From Zizania palustris (lineage: Eukaryota > Streptophyta > Magnoliopsida > Poales > Poaceae), in assembly GCA_019279435.1 (NCBI GenBank), contig JAAALK010000289.1, positions 84,289,023 through 84,353,022 of the forward strand: a DNA stretch of 64,000 bases. Direction: 5' to 3'. Below, one piece after another: positions 30,214-42,029 of this stretch. The notes below the pieces were generated by a model. The model was not told where the DNA came from, did not search any database, and saw only the letters and a program-made list of their open reading frames with translations. The position numbers were made by a program, and so were the translations under genes. How positions within the stretch are numbered: the first letter of the stretch is position 1; the number at the start of each line of letters is the position of its first letter.

Positions 30214-31659
30214 TGTAACACCCCAAATTTCCAAAGAGGTAAAAATAAATTTTATTTAAATTTTTCTGAAAAGGGATTATTTATGATTTTCCATAAAGCT
30301 GAAAATGCCCAAATAAACTAAAACCTAGAGAAAACATCCAAACCAGAGTCTAAGAAAATTTTTATATGATCCCAAGGCCATGACCTATTTTTTGAGATTT
30401 TTGACAAATTTTTATCACCCATGGAAGCAACCCTAATATTTTAAATCAATTTCAGCAATTATTTTTATTCAGAAATAAATTTAAACAGTAACGGGCCCCT
30501 CTCCCCGTTTCTCCCTCCTCAGGCCGGCCCTGCCCACTCAACCCCATGCCCCTCTATACCAAGTGGGTCCCGCTCGTCAGTGACCCCCCTCTCTCTCCGC
30601 GCGCGCGCACGAACAAGGCCCACATGTCGGCGCTAACCCCCTCGGCCGAGCCTGACCCCACCCATCTGGCCTGACCGTTGCCACGCCCCTGTCACAGCCA
30701 CCCACCGACAATGGACCCTAATCGTCAGATCCATCTTCCTCCTCGCGCCACCCCCAAACCTCACCGGCCCGAAACCCTAGCTCCGCAATCTGCTCGCGTT
30801 GGCCCCCCTTCCGTAAAATTGACGCCGCGTTAATGCTCCCCAAGATCAGTCGGCTGTTTCCCCTATTAATCAACATGTTTAAACCTCGGGATCGTAGCGC
30901 GCATGCATGGCAAGACCTCACCAGAAAATTTGAAAACCCCCCTTTGGCTTTCCATGTATTCACCAGCCATTTACACCGCTGGCTCCCCTATTTAAGCCCC
31001 TGACCACTGCCGCATTTGATCCTCATGCCCAATTGCGCTCAGCCCGAACGAAATGCCCGGACTCCACTTTTTAACACCACACCACCGCCCACACTCCAGC
31101 CACTGCTCGCCGTCACTGGAGCCCTCCTCCGTGCTCGACAACTACACCATCGTGACTGCCGACGCCACCCCGACCTCGGCCACCACTCCTTCGCCGATGG
31201 AACACGCCAGAACCCCACCATCGATGAAGACCCGAATGCCTTCGCCACCCCCGCTCGACGCCGGCCAGACTCCGGCGAGCCCAAGTCTCATCTCGGGTAC
31301 TGTCGTGATCCCCTCATCACCCTCTTTCCGTTTCAGTACTTAGTTAGGCCCGCCAGCCATTGCCGTACCCATTGGCCCGTTGCCGTCACCGGAGAAGACG
31401 ATCGACATGGGTAAAGTACCCGTGCCGTGTAGGATTCGACCGTAGCCATGCGATCAAGATCGGACGATGGAGATTAAATCATCCATTCGGTTTAATCAGA
31501 TCCGTCAGATCTTAGTGAACTGGTATGATCTAATTTGGATCGTCCATTTGTATTTAAACCCCATATTGAATCTAGGCCATCCTATTGATAGCAAAAAATG
31601 GCATCAATGGCTAAGATTCTCAAAATATCAATTTTGGTAATTTGGGTCAAAAATACACA
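30214..31659 (+). repeat. LTR-like sequence of uncertain Gypsy family
   Basis: Begins TGTAACACCCCAAATTTCC, a common start of grass Gypsy LTRs. An AT-rich part is followed by a GC-rich, CpG-rich part with a TATTTAAGCCCC box near 30990, then AT-rich sequence with GATTAAATCATCC-type words. Element M, a G relative, matches G only from about 31795 onward. So this stretch is either the first half of a long G LTR or a separate truncated or solo LTR. I found no paired TSD. The ORFs in it have biased composition only. Confidence 0.45.
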
Positions 31660-31913
31660 TGTCCTGGGTCAGGCCGAAGCCCTATAGGGCCGAAGGTCCA
31701 TTAGGCTATGTGCCCCGAAAGGTTCCAACCAGCCCACGGTTTTCAGCCAGGAAGCCTTCGGAGGCCCACGCCGCCAAAACTTTGGCTCGAGGAGCAGGCT
31801 TCGATGGGCCTGACCGAAGCCCACTTCAGTAGAGATAGAGTTGGATACAATTTCGGCTATGTATTTATCCCTATCCAGCCGAATTATAGCAGATTAGATT
31901 AGAGGCTTAGCCC

Positions 31914-31921
31914 TATAAATA
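31914..31921 (+). promoter_or_regulatory. TATA box in G LTR
   Basis: TATAAATA in CCCTATAAATAGAGAGGCG; M has the same at 57723-57730. Confidence 0.75.
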
Positions 31922-32068
31922 GAGAGGCGAAGCCAGTTCAGAGGCCCACCCAACACAAATCAAACACAAAGCCCTAGCTTTGATCACATTTATTTACCTT
32001 TACTTTTCTGTACCTTTTTGTGGGTTTGCTTGGAAGCCCTCCAACGGCCACTTCGGAATAGTGGTAAT

Positions 32069-32176
32069 CCTTGTTACTTCGCTTGTGAAGTATCCGTTAA
32101 TCTACGTAATAGATTGCTATCGCCTTGTTACTTCACCTGTGAAGTATCCACTAATCTATGTAACAGATTGCTACCT
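32069..32176 (+). repeat. Two 54-bp direct repeats in G LTR
   Basis: Copies start CCTTGTTACTTC at 32069 and 32123. Each holds two small inverted repeats, ACTTC/GAAGT and AATCT/AGATT. M keeps the same pair at 57880 and 57934, so the duplication is family-wide. Confidence 0.88.
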
Positions 32177-32872
32177 TCACCACTAGTGCAACACTTAGCA
32201 GAATTCGGTCCTAAGGTCGAATTAGTACTTCGAATCTTCTCTGTTGCAGGTTTCCACGTTCGGAGCTACTTCGTCGGAGGCGTCCAGAACTGAGAGATCG
32301 ATTTCGGAGGTTACCAGAACACCCTTCGGCGAGACTGCTGCTTCGACCGCACGCTTCGCCAATAGACTTCATCACGACAGGCTTCGACACGCTCGTACTC
32401 CGCTCTGGATGAAGTCACGCTCGCGTGTTGCGTTCGAATCTTTATTCTGTATCTTAGTGTATCAGAGACTTCGCACCGAACCCCGCTGTTCGGAGGTGAT
32501 TGTCGCGTCCAGATCCGTTCGGAGTTCATCTTCGGCCAGATCAGTCCGAATGCCAAAGCTACCCTTCGGTGGCACACTTCGCACTAGACGTCGAAGGCAT
32601 ACTTCGGTGACCCCCTTCGCACCATACTTTGAAGCAGACAGGCTCCGATCGGTTTGCTGATTTATTTTGTTTAATATATCTCTTTCGGCTAATTGGATTA
32701 TTTTGTGTGATCTGATTACCTGGTGACTCCACCCACCTTACCACGGCTAAGGGTAGTCGGAATGCGACGTCGGTGCTGTGTTACGCTTAGGCTTGTGCCT
32801 AAGTATCCACACACTTTTGGATCATCAAACTGACCTAAGTGTGCGGGCACGTTTTCGTGTCAACACACTTTT

Positions 32873-32891
32873 TGGCAACTCCACTGGGGAA
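32873..32891 (+). promoter_or_regulatory. Primer-binding site of G
   Basis: TGGCAACTCCACTGGGGAA, five bases after the LTR end. M has TGGCGACTCCGCTGGCGAA at the same place. This is the kind of PBS found in Tat-type plant Gypsy elements; I do not assign the tRNA with certainty. Confidence 0.7.
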
Positions 32892-32904
32892 AAGCTACGC
32901 CAAT

Positions 32905-34684
32905 ATGATGGGTACGTCTACATCGGCCACCGGTACACCTACATCAACTACTACGTCTGCACCACCGATGGACACCATAGGAGGTGCGGATATCGACAAA
33001 CACAACATCTTAACACCTACTCTTGAAGATATTCCCGTAGAAGACCGAGCAGAGCTTGAGGCAAAGTTGAAAGCGCTCTAAGACATGATGCTTGGGGCTA
33101 CATCAAAACACGTGCAGGCTTCATCAAACACGATGTCATCGCCACCGACCTTTCTTGAGTCCAGGTAACACCCGTATCGCCTCGTTTATCTTCTCTAGAA
33201 ATCGAGCAGAAAATAGCCGCATCAGTAGATTAGGCCGTCAGTGCTTCGCTAGCCAACCGTTTAGATTCGGTAGTTAGCTCCTAGGTAGAGGCAACTATTA
33301 GAAGGTTCGGCTTTACTGAGGCCATACCCCCAGTCCCTATTGCTAGTGCACCTCTGGTAAATCATGTATACAGTAGAACTGACGGTAACACTAGCACGAC
33401 CATTATGTCTCCGGCCTCAACACTTATGGCCGAGACTAATCATTATGCTTACGGCCAAACTAGCACTGCGTACCATGCATCACCACCTACGTCGGTACCA
33501 CGCTGCCCACGCCACATGCATAGGCACCCAGACACGAGCATGTTATACAGATAGCACGTAGGTAAGAGGCCCATGGCCGACACGCCGATATCCCACCACG
33601 TGTCGTGCCCCCGCATGAGAGACGTGTGCAGGCAGCATGCCAAGATGACCTAAAGGAGCAGATCCACGCACTATTTAGGGAGGGTGCCGGCTTCGTGCCT
33701 AAGGATCGGGTTAGGGTTTACCATAAACAATATCCCGACCATCTCGATACAATAACATACCCCCGTGGCTATAGAATCCCTAAATTCACTAAATTCGATG
33801 GTGAGGGTAGCAAAACCACACTAGAGCACGTTAGTCAATTTTTAGCACAGTGTGGAGAAGCCAGCGGGATAGATTCTCTAAAAGTCAAACTATTTTCTCT
33901 CTCGCTATCCGTCACCACCTTCACTTGGTTTTCGACGCTCCCGCCGAACTCCGTTCAGATGTGGGATGATTTAGAACAGAAATTCCATGATTACTTTTAC
34001 ACAAGTAAAAACGGAACTTAGGCTTTTACACTTAACTTTGGTTAGACAGAAATCTAACGAGAACACCTCTGAGTACATCAAGCGTTTTAGGGATACTATA
34101 AATTAAACCGATGTTTTAGCCTTAACATTTCAGAAAGTGACTTGGCAGAACTAGCGTTTAATGGGTTGCGTTCCAAGATTAAAGAAAGATTAGACAACCA
34201 GAACTTTTTAGAGGTTAGCTAAGTTTTACAGCAGGCTCTGGTCCAAGAAGGTCGAACCAAAGATAAAAAGTTCATTAAGACGTTTAACAAGCCTAGGGCT
34301 GAAATCCACATCATGGAACGCTCCGACGAGGAGGAATCAGAAGAGGAGGATTCAACCGACATGTACGCAGCTGAATGGGATGGAACGCTAAGAGTAAACC
34401 TATCACTAGATCTGAATTACGGCCGTCTCCCACAATGAATCAGCCTAGTGAGGTCAAGTACTCATTCGATATAACTAAGTGTGATAAAATATTTGATTTT
34501 CTCTTAAAAAACCAGCTTCTCGGGTTGCCTAATGGTCAAGTCATTCCATCTGCCGATGAGTTGAAGAAGCATCCGTACTGTAAGTGGCATGATTCGCATT
34601 CACATAATACTAACGACTGTAATTTTTTTTCGATGGTAGGTCCAATCGGCCATAGAAGAAGGACGATTGAAGATAGACCATAAT
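32905..34684 (+). pseudogene. Gypsy gag of G, broken
   Basis: Starts ATGATG at 32905, just after the PBS, with a Ser/Thr-rich N-terminus and a conserved charged motif (LEDIPVEDRAELEAKLKAL). It meets TAA at about 33079 where M has a Gln codon, and a base is lost shortly after. The capsid domain is readable at 33605-34021 (FTKFDGEGSKTTLEHVSQFL, WDDLEQKFHDYFYT). The Cys/His element CKWHDSHSHNTNDC lies at about 34580-34621. Several frameshifts separate these parts. Confidence 0.82.
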
Positions 34685-35580
34685 CCAAAGATGAAGCTGG
34701 ACAAAGATCCTTTTCCCGTCAACGCCGTCGACCTCGGCGAGAAGAAGGTATTGATTCGGCCAGAACAGGCCGAGTCGGCTAAGGGAAAGGATGTAATTGT
34801 TGGAGAGCCACGCACTTGCACGCTCATACCAAAGAACCCCGAGGTAGGAGTGTGGAAACAGAACTTAACACTGTGCCTCGTTTTCCTTCGGAGTATTATG
34901 AGTGGCAGGGACAAGCAGACGCAGTGGAGGGTGGCATCGTCCACAGGCTGTCTGTGGTACCTCTGAATCAGACTATGTAGGGCGAAGGTGAGGGGTACAG
35001 GCATATGGAGGCCGAAGATAGGGAGTATGAAGCTATCACAATCAGAATAGGGTATTAGGAAGTCCCAATCCTGAAGGCTTTATCGCCGAATTTTGACGGA
35101 GGTGAGTGCCATGCTTCTACTGGAGCCTGCGCTGAAGGCTGGTTCGATCGGCCGGGCAAGGCCGGTCTGACTGCCGGGGTCCGCAGCGAAGGCCCCTCCA
35201 AATACAGAGTGCGCAAGGCCGAAGGAGGTAGTACCACTTTTGCCATAGTTGACAGGAACCGGACAGTAGCACCTGGCACCAAGCCGCAACCATCTTGGGC
35301 ACCTCCAGGCATGTCCAAATCACAGAAGAGATGTCTACAACGACTACGGGCACAGGAGATGCATGAGAAGGAGGTCGAGGACGAGCGCGACGCTACCTTT
35401 GAAGAAATCCACCCTCGACCGACCATAACCGGCTCCTAGTCTAAGCGACAACAATGACGACATGCTCAACAATGACTACTCGCCCATCTCCGAGGGGGCC
35501 GCGCCCCAGGCGATGGGCATCAACATCATCACGCTGCCCACCGAGTTCACTCTGCCATAGGACAAGGATGAGGTCGCTCA
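34685..35580 (+). pseudogene. Gypsy gag-protease linker of G
   Basis: Charged linker in fragments, corresponding to 12120-13480 of F (KMKLDKDPFPVNAVDL, KKVLIRPEQAESAKG, PKNPEVGVWK, then SWAPPGMSKSQKRCLQRLRA). No enzyme domain. One GGCCGGTCTGAC-type word lies near 35160, against many in F. Confidence 0.65.
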
Positions 35581-35581
35581 A

Positions 35582-36190
35582 TTGAACCTCGGCCCATGCA
35601 ACACTATTTTTGAGAAGCCCGAGGACTCAGCTCGCCATATGAAGCCCCTCTACGTCAGATGTCACATTGATGGAAAGCCGATTTCTTGGATGCTCGTCGA
35701 CGGTGGCACCACTATTAACTTAATGCCTTACTCGTTATTGAAGAAACTTGGCAGGGACGAGGATGATCTGAAGAAGACTAACTTGATGCTCAATGGCTTC
35801 AACGGCGAGAGTTTCGAGGCCAAGGGCGTGCTCTCCATGGATTTGACGGTGGGCAATAAGACATTGCCAACAACATTTTTCGTCATCGATGTACAAGGTA
35901 ACTACAACGTGCTGCTTGGGTGCGACTGGATTCACGCAAATTGCTGCATTCCTTCTACTCTGCACCAGTGCCTGATGTAGTGGGACGGCGATGAGGTAGA
36001 GGTCATTCCCGCAGATACTTCGGCCCAAGTAGCATTGGCCAATGTATTAGTTGACGCCGTTCATAACAAAGTAGAGTGTCTTTCAGGTAGAGATCTTTCG
36101 GATTACGATTTTGTTAGCGTATCTGGAGGGAATTTTGTACCAGTGTCTGTAAAGCCGGCTGGTGTAGCAAGGCTGTTTTTGTATTAGTAG
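35582..36190 (+). pseudogene. Gypsy aspartic protease of G
   Basis: Retropepsin-like: MLVDGGTTINLMPYSLLKKL contains the catalytic Asp, and VLLGCDWIHANCC is the end motif. The frame closes with TAG at 35978-35980, where F has a Gln codon, and a readable tail follows to about 36190. Confidence 0.85.
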
Positions 36191-38110
36191 TCATGTATAG
36201 CAAGAGTAATCTGGATTGGTTAAAGTCTCGGGGTAGAGCAGTATCGGTCTAATAAAGACGGTATTGCCGAGGCCATCGAAGACTTTAGCGAAGTAGAGAA
36301 ATTAGGACAAGGATTTGCGTCGGCCGATCCCTTGGAGGAAGTTGACATAGGTGATGGTAGCATCCCAATGCCGACTTTTGTAAACCAACGTTTACAACCA
36401 GATGAGAAGGCTGAAGTAATAAAGTTACTTCGGTCGTATGTTGATTGTTTCGCATGGGAGTATAGCGAGATGCCAGGACAAAGCCGTGAGCTCGTAGAGC
36501 ATCGACTACCTATCAAGTCCTGATTAAGGCCTTATAAGCAGCCTCCTCGTCGCTTTAACTCGGCCGTCTATGACCGAGTTAAAGAAGAAGTAGAGCGATT
36601 GCTCAAAGCTGAGTTTATTAGGCCATGCAAGTACGCAGAATGGGTTGCTAACATTGTGCCTATAGAGAAGAAGGGGAGCGGCAAGATACGGGTGTGTATT
36701 GATTTCAGAGATCTGAACAGAGCCACTCCGAAAGATAAGTATCCAATGCCAATAGCCAACATGCTAATCAACGATGCTTCAGGACACAAGGTACTGAGTT
36801 TTCTTGATGGCAATGCTGGTTATAATCAAATCTTTATGGTCGAAGAGGACGTCTACAAGACTTCCTTTCGATGCCCTGGTTTTGTCGGTTTGTTCGAGTG
36901 GGTCATCATGACTTCTGGTTTGAAGAATGCTGGCACCACGTATCAGCGCGCTATGAACTTAATCTTTCATGACTTGCTAGGAGTTATGATAGAAGTTTAC
37001 ATTGATGATGTTGTAGTCAAATCGGATGCTATGGGAAACCATTTAGCTGATTTGAAAGTTGCTTTTGATAGGATGCGGCAGTATGGTTTGAAGATGAACC
37101 CACTCAAGTGTGCTTTTGGTGTGTCGGCGGGTAAGTTCTTAGGTTTCATGATTCACAAAAGAGGCATAGAGATTGATCCTAATAGGCTGGAGAAGATTAG
37201 AAACATTACAGCATCGACATGTAAAAAAGATGTGCAAAAATTGCTAGGCAAGATGAATTATTTGCGTCGCTTTATATCCAACTTGTCCGGAAAAATTGAT
37301 GCCTCTGTCCCCATACTTCGGCTAAAGAAATTCGCCGAGTTATCTTGGGGGGCAAGCCAGCAAAGTGCCTTTGAGAAGATCAAGGAGTGCTTATCATCAC
37401 CACCTGTGGTGAGAGCACCCAAAGCCGGGATTCCATTTCGGCTGTATATCGCTGCTAAAGATAGTGTGATCGGGGCCGTGCTAACGCAGGAGATAGAAGG
37501 AAATGAGTACATCATCACGTTCTTGAGCCGCCACTTGCTGGATGCCGAAACCAGGTACGCGTTTGTGGAACATTTGTTTTATCACTTTACTACGCGTGCA
37601 CTAAATTGCGCCATTACCTTCTCCCTACTACATGTGTTATCATTTGCCAAACTGATGTTATAAAACACTTGTTGTAAAATCTGATTCTATGTGGGAGAAT
37701 CGGAAAGTGGGCTTATGCTTTGATCGAGTATGATTTGGCCTATGAACCCCTAAGAGCTATGAAAGGCCAGATCGTAGCCAACTTTATAGTTGATCACCAC
37801 ATAGACATCAGTTGGAGTGACGATGTTGCTTTGGTTGAGGTAATACCGTGGAAACTTTACTTTGATGGTTCAGCTTGAAAATATGGCCAAGGTATTTGAG
37901 TGGTTCTCGTATCACCTAGCGGAATGCACTTTGAGACCTCGGCTCGTTTAGAGTTCCCTTCTACTAAGTGTCTGGACATAGTTGCTACTTTTGATGACCT
38001 CAAAATTTCTCATGTGTCGAGAGAGGCCAATTAGGTTGAAAATGATTTGGTTCAGCAAGCATCTGGTTACCAAATCAGGAGAGGAAAATTTTCTATACAG
38101 GAAAAGTTGG
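36191..38110 (+). pseudogene. Tat-type Gypsy RT and RNase H of G; second RNase H gutted
   Basis: The pre-RT segment (GSIPMPTFVNQRL) is at 36340-36520. RT is open at 36599-37663: PCKYAEWVANIVPIEKKGSG, FLDGNAGYNQI and catalytic VYIDDVVVKSD (about 36996-37028). The thumb and connection follow (KFLGFMIHKRGIEIDP). RNase H includes FRLYIAAKDSVIGAVLTQE. The second RNase H starts PWKLYFDGSA and then meets stops. At about 37966 it is missing roughly 156 bp relative to F, removing the NNQAKYEALL core. RT itself has no internal stop in this copy. Confidence 0.85.
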
Positions 38111-38439
38111 TGTTTGGTCTCACCGCCGAAGCCAATAAGTGCGGACAGGCACACCCTCCGGGTCAGACCCCTCCCGCTGCCGGAGGCCACCGCACGCCGA
38201 GGTCCCAGCACCGGGGTGTTCCACCCACCGAAGAGTCTAGCATGCCGAAGCCCACGAGCTGGAAGCCCCGAGACAGCCGGGACCCCTGGGAGTCTGGACC
38301 CTCCGGTAGGAGGCTTCGGCACGATGCGCTTCGCACGGCCAGCTCGGCTAGGCTTCGGCAGAAGTAGGAAGGGCTCGGGGGGAACCTCGAGGTCAATAGC
38401 CTGGACACTTTTTCGGGGAGTGAGCTGGTGAAACCCTCT

Positions 38440-39223
38440 GAAGCCCATAAGGGCGATTGGAGAATTCCAATCGTCCAGTATTTGAGAGACCCTAGCCAAA
38501 GGGTTGATCGGAAGGTTCGGCGACAAGCGTTCAAATTTGTGTTAATAGACGACACACTGTTAAAGTGTCTAGACCATGAACGATCCTAGGTGGCTACAGG
38601 AGAAGTCCATGAGGGACTTTGTGGCACTCATCAGTCGGCCCAGAAAATGAGTTGGATGCTCAAAAGGGCAGATTTCTACTGGCTAACCATGACTGAGGAT
38701 TGTTTTAAGTATTATAGAGGGTGTGAGGCATGTTAGAAGTTTGGCAATATTTAGTTAGCTCCTGCTTCGTTACTCAACCCAATTGTCAAGCAATGGCCGT
38801 TGCGAGGTTGCGGTTTAGACTTCATCGGCCAAATTCACCCTCCTTCATCAAAAGGGCATCGGTTCATGTTGATGGCGATAGATTACTTCACCAAGTGGAC
38901 CGAGGTTGTGCCTCTCAATAACATGACCCACAACGAGGTACTTGACTTTATCTTGAAGCACATCATACATAGATTCGACATTCCTCAAACTCTCACTACA
39001 GATCAAGGTAGTTCGTTTGTTTCTAGAGAAGTGAGGGACTTCGCCGAATATTATGGTATTAAGTTGGTAAACTCTTCACCCTACTATGCTCATGCCAATG
39101 GTCAGGCCGAGTCTAGTAATAAAACCGTGATTAAGCTCATTAAGAAGAAAATTGAAGAATTTCCCAAAAGGTGGCATGAAGTGCTTTCCGAAGCACTATG
39201 GGCTTGTAGAATTGCAAAGCACG
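38440..39223 (+). pseudogene. Gypsy integrase of G, truncated by H
   Basis: A zinc-binding start with stops (HQSAQKMSWMLKRADFYWLT, then CFKYYRGCEAC, about 38625-38735) is followed by the catalytic core from about 38800. First Asp in GLDFIGQIHPPS, second Asp in TTDQGSSFVS, Glu in NGQAESSNKTVIKLIKKKI. The frame runs on to the H boundary (WHEVLSEALWACRIAKHAL), so the C-terminal part is cut off. Confidence 0.88.
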
Positions 39224-39460
39224 CACTACAGCAAAATGATAAAATTCCGTCAGCTATTTTATCTTCCGTCGGCATTTAGAAAAGCCGACGAAAGTTAAAT
39301 AACTTCCGTCGGCCTGAAGTAGCCGACAAAAGTTAATTTAACTTCCGTCAGCTTTTAATTTTGGCCGATACAGAAGCCTTAACTTCCGTCGGCCACCATT
39401 AAAGCCGACGGAAGTTAAGTAACTTCTGTCGGCTTTAATTGTGGCCAACGGAAATTAAGG
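39224..39460. repeat. CACTA 5' terminus and subterminal repeats of H
   Basis: CACTACAGCAAAATG, then about ten copies of AACTTCCGTCGGC or its complement, mostly as inverted pairs. Such arrays are the transposase-binding regions in En/Spm elements. K has the same motif near its right end. Confidence 0.9.
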
Positions 39461-39863
39461 GATGTAATCCCAACCCCGCGTGCATGTAGAGGGAAACCTA
39501 ATCCCTGTACATGCGCGCGCCCAACTCCCACCGCCCGACGCCGCCGCTATCGCCCGAAGCCGCCACCACCGCCCGACGCCGCCGCACAACGTAGGCCACC
39601 CCTCTACCGTAGGTCGCCGCCCTTCGGTGCACCACCAGCCCCAAGCGGCCGCCCACCCCCACCGCCCATCGCCGCCCGCCCCTGTCGCTGCCAGACGACG
39701 GCCGCCGCCCCCTCCCGGCCACCGCCCCCGATCCGGCAATCGCAATCCGTCGCGCGGTGCCACCATGATTGTCGCCGGCCATCACCACTGGCCTCCGGAC
39801 ACCGTCGCCCGTCGCCCGTTGCCCGCCGCCCGTCACCGCCCGTCATCGCCACCCAATGATTAA
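39461..39863. other. GC-rich block of H (possible 5' leader)
   Basis: CCGCC/CGCCG-rich sequence with a proline/arginine/histidine-biased open frame (39480-39863). K carries similar GC-rich sequence in the same position (about 60318-60545), followed by the same AAGTAATTTTTTC context. It is more likely leader than gene. Confidence 0.5.
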
Positions 39864-40310
39864 GTAATTTTTTCGGCTTTATTTTTTTTGGTTTTTTATT
39901 TGTGCATGATATGATATCGTCAATGTAGTTGAAAGTTAACTTATTTGTGAATTTTGTCATTGTACTGGATTGCAATATATTGAAATGTGGAATGATAGTA
40001 GTATGCATCTTGCTTTATAAAGGTTTCTTAGATGTTTTTAGTATGATTTGCTTCTTGGTATTTTTTGCTACATATATGAATTTTGTGAATTTTGTCATGT
40101 ATTAATATTGTGATTTTACTTATGTTTCACGCTTTTAAATATGTTTCATATGTGATGTTCTTTTTTCATATGCAATATATGTTGTGATATTATGTATATA
40201 TGATTCTAATTATATTATTATATTAATTTATAGTTTTTTATGATTTCATTGGGTGATTAGTATTATATGAGTCATGAGTCCGAATGAGATTTTAGTGACA
40301 AAACCTTGTT
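39864..40310. other. AT-rich segment of H up to insertion I
   Basis: AT-rich, intron-like, no ORF. The last 45 bases (from about 40266, GAGTCATGAGTCCGAATG) match K at about 61952-61996, which supplies the uninterrupted version of the insertion site. TTGTT 40306-40310 is the left TSD of I. Confidence 0.7.
40306..40310. repeat. Left target-site duplication of I (TTGTT)
   Basis: Matches 59741-59745. K at about 61987 has a single CCTTGTTGTTCT, the expected empty-site sequence. Confidence 0.9.
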
Positions 40311-41212
40311 TGTTGGGGGATTAAGTTTTCCCTTGAACAGGGGCCAAATGACGTCAGCCTCTGACAGCCTTCGGCTCGGAGCCCAACACTGTCGAAGCAT
40401 GGTGAAACAATTCCTAAGTTTCAAGGTCCTCTTCGGAGCCCCCTAGAGCGAGGCCTCCGAACCCCTTTCGGAGTCCTCCGGAGCGAAGCATGCAAGCTCA
40501 CTTGAAGTTTGTCAGAAGCCAAGTCTCAGGCTAGTTTCAAAGTTATCCTCCGGGCTAACTTCGGAGTTAACCTCCGAACCTTGTTCGGAGTTAACCTTTG
40601 AGCTCCCTTCGGAGCTCCCCAAAGCCAGTCTTCGGACCCTTTTTAGCTGATTCAAAGCTAAGTCTCCAAGAACCCAGTTCGGAGTATACTTCGAAGCTCA
40701 CTTCGGAGTGTACTTCGAAGCCTTCCTTGCGGCCTCCACCTGAAGAGCTTCGGCCCCTACTCCGAATCCAGAAGATATTTATACCTCACTACAGTGTAGA
40801 AGTCATGTCGTTTAGCTGGTCAAGGAGTGACGTTTATCTGACATGTCTGTAAAGCTGTAAAGCACTTTGTACAATAGCTAGCTCCTTTTTTCTCTTTTTG
40901 CCCCTATGAGCCTATGACTTATAGAGGGAATTTTGGTCTTTTCCTTTGGCCTGCGTGCCTATAAAAGTAGGGCCAAGCCCATGTAACTAGTTAGCTGCTC
41001 CCAGGGCCATGAGAGCCCTGGGATTCATCAGATTCCATCAAGGCATATTATGCCGAATCCACTAGAAACTGGACGTAGGGCTATTATCCCTTAGGGGAGG
41101 TCCGAACCAGTATAAATCTTTTCTCCTTCTGAGAGAACCCTTCGAGGTTCATTTTACACACCATATACACACATACCAAACCTGTGTTGTAGCTAACACA
41201 ATTGCTACAAAA
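40311..41212 (+). repeat. 5' LTR of I (902 bp)
   Basis: TGTTGGGGGATTAAG ... ATTGCTACAAAA; the 3' copy ends ATTGTTACAACA, so the last CA is mutated here. The TATA box is at 40961-40968. The first half is rich in CTTCGGAG/CTCCGAAG words. Confidence 0.85.
40961..40968 (+). promoter_or_regulatory. TATA box in I LTR
   Basis: TATAAAAG in GTGCCTATAAAAGTAGGGCC. Confidence 0.65.
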
Positions 41213-41432
41213 CCGTGGGAACCTTAGTCCTAAAAGCTAAGTTCTCTGCCACTATCGGCAATTCGAAGTGCTCTTGAGGGGGGAGCTTCGAAGCTTTTCT
41301 TGCTTCGCGCACCTTCCGGCATGGGGCTTCGGGTGCAGTTCGAAGGCCTTCTTCGCCTTCCTCCATCCTTCGCGCTTTGGAGCTCACCATCCACCACGAG
41401 GCTTCACTTCGCGTGTCGAAGGCCGTGAAAGT
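41213..41432 (+). other. Remaining interior of I
   Basis: 220 bp, no standard PBS recognised (CCGTGGGAACCTTAG follows the LTR) and no domain. Rich in TTCGAAG words. Confidence 0.5.
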
Positions 41433-42021
41433 TGAGGAGCCATGCTGAAGAGCGTGGGCCTCATGGCTCCAGATGTGATGAGTCATTGTCAACGATAGTC
41501 AAAGAGTACAGAAGAAGAGGGAAGACCTGCTGTGTCTGGGCCACGTGTGACTCAGGTACACGGGCAGCGAGCGACTGTCGGGCAAAGGGGCCACGAAGTC
41601 GGACTGGCCCAATCCGGGTACATGGGCTAGGAGCAGCAGAGGATCCACTGGTATGTTGACCAGGATTGACTCAGGTAAACGGGCGGTGAGCGATTGCCGG
41701 GCTGAGAGAGCTGCGGAGTCAGGCCGGCCCAATCCGGGTGCCTGGTGCAAAGTCGGTGGAGGCTTTGTCAGTTTCGGCGCAAAACTGACGACCGCTGATC
41801 TTGTATCGGACTATCCAGAAGAGAAGCCGTAGTCGCTACGAAAGCTTAGCTTCCGGATAAGTCATCTGTAAATAGGAGTTTACTATTTTGTCCCTAGGCC
41901 CATAGTCAGTCAGTCGAGTATGCAAAAATATCCTAAGGGCAGTTTAGTCTTTTCCTTTTATTTTAGCGTCTGTAAAAAAACCCTAAGGGGCTGGTGGAAT
42001 ATTCCTAGCTATTGGGCAGCA

Positions 42022-42029
42022 TATAAATA
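42022..42029 (+). promoter_or_regulatory. TATA box in J LTR
   Basis: TATAAATA in GCATATAAATAGGGCCCCAA. Confidence 0.72.

Larger units (their letters stand above)
31660..32867 (+). repeat. 5' LTR of Gypsy element G (at least 1.2 kb)
   Basis: The right end GTCAACACA is followed by a PBS. The left limit is uncertain; a TGTCCTGG start at 31660 is one option and 30214 the other. It contains a TATA box (31914-31921), two 54-bp direct repeats (32069-32176) and a leader rich in CTTCGGAG-type words. The part from 31795 is shared with M (57614-58681). Confidence 0.65.
31660..39223 (+). mobile_element. Element G: Ty3/Gypsy, Tat-type, 5' LTR to integrase, cut by CACTA element H
   Basis: Order LTR, PBS, gag, PR, RT, RNase H, remnant of a second RNase H, integrase. 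The element stops inside integrase at 39223 where the CACTA terminus of H starts. Its 3' part would lie beyond H, outside the window. Most domains are present but each is broken. It is the same family as F (opposite strand) and M. Confidence 0.85.

Noticed and set aside
31016..31414. 132-aa ORF as a host gene
   Set aside because: Within LTR-like GC-rich sequence, alternative frames equally open, no recognisable motif.
39480..39863. 127-aa proline/arginine/histidine-rich ORF
   Set aside because: Composition of a CG-rich CACTA leader; open in several frames; no domain.
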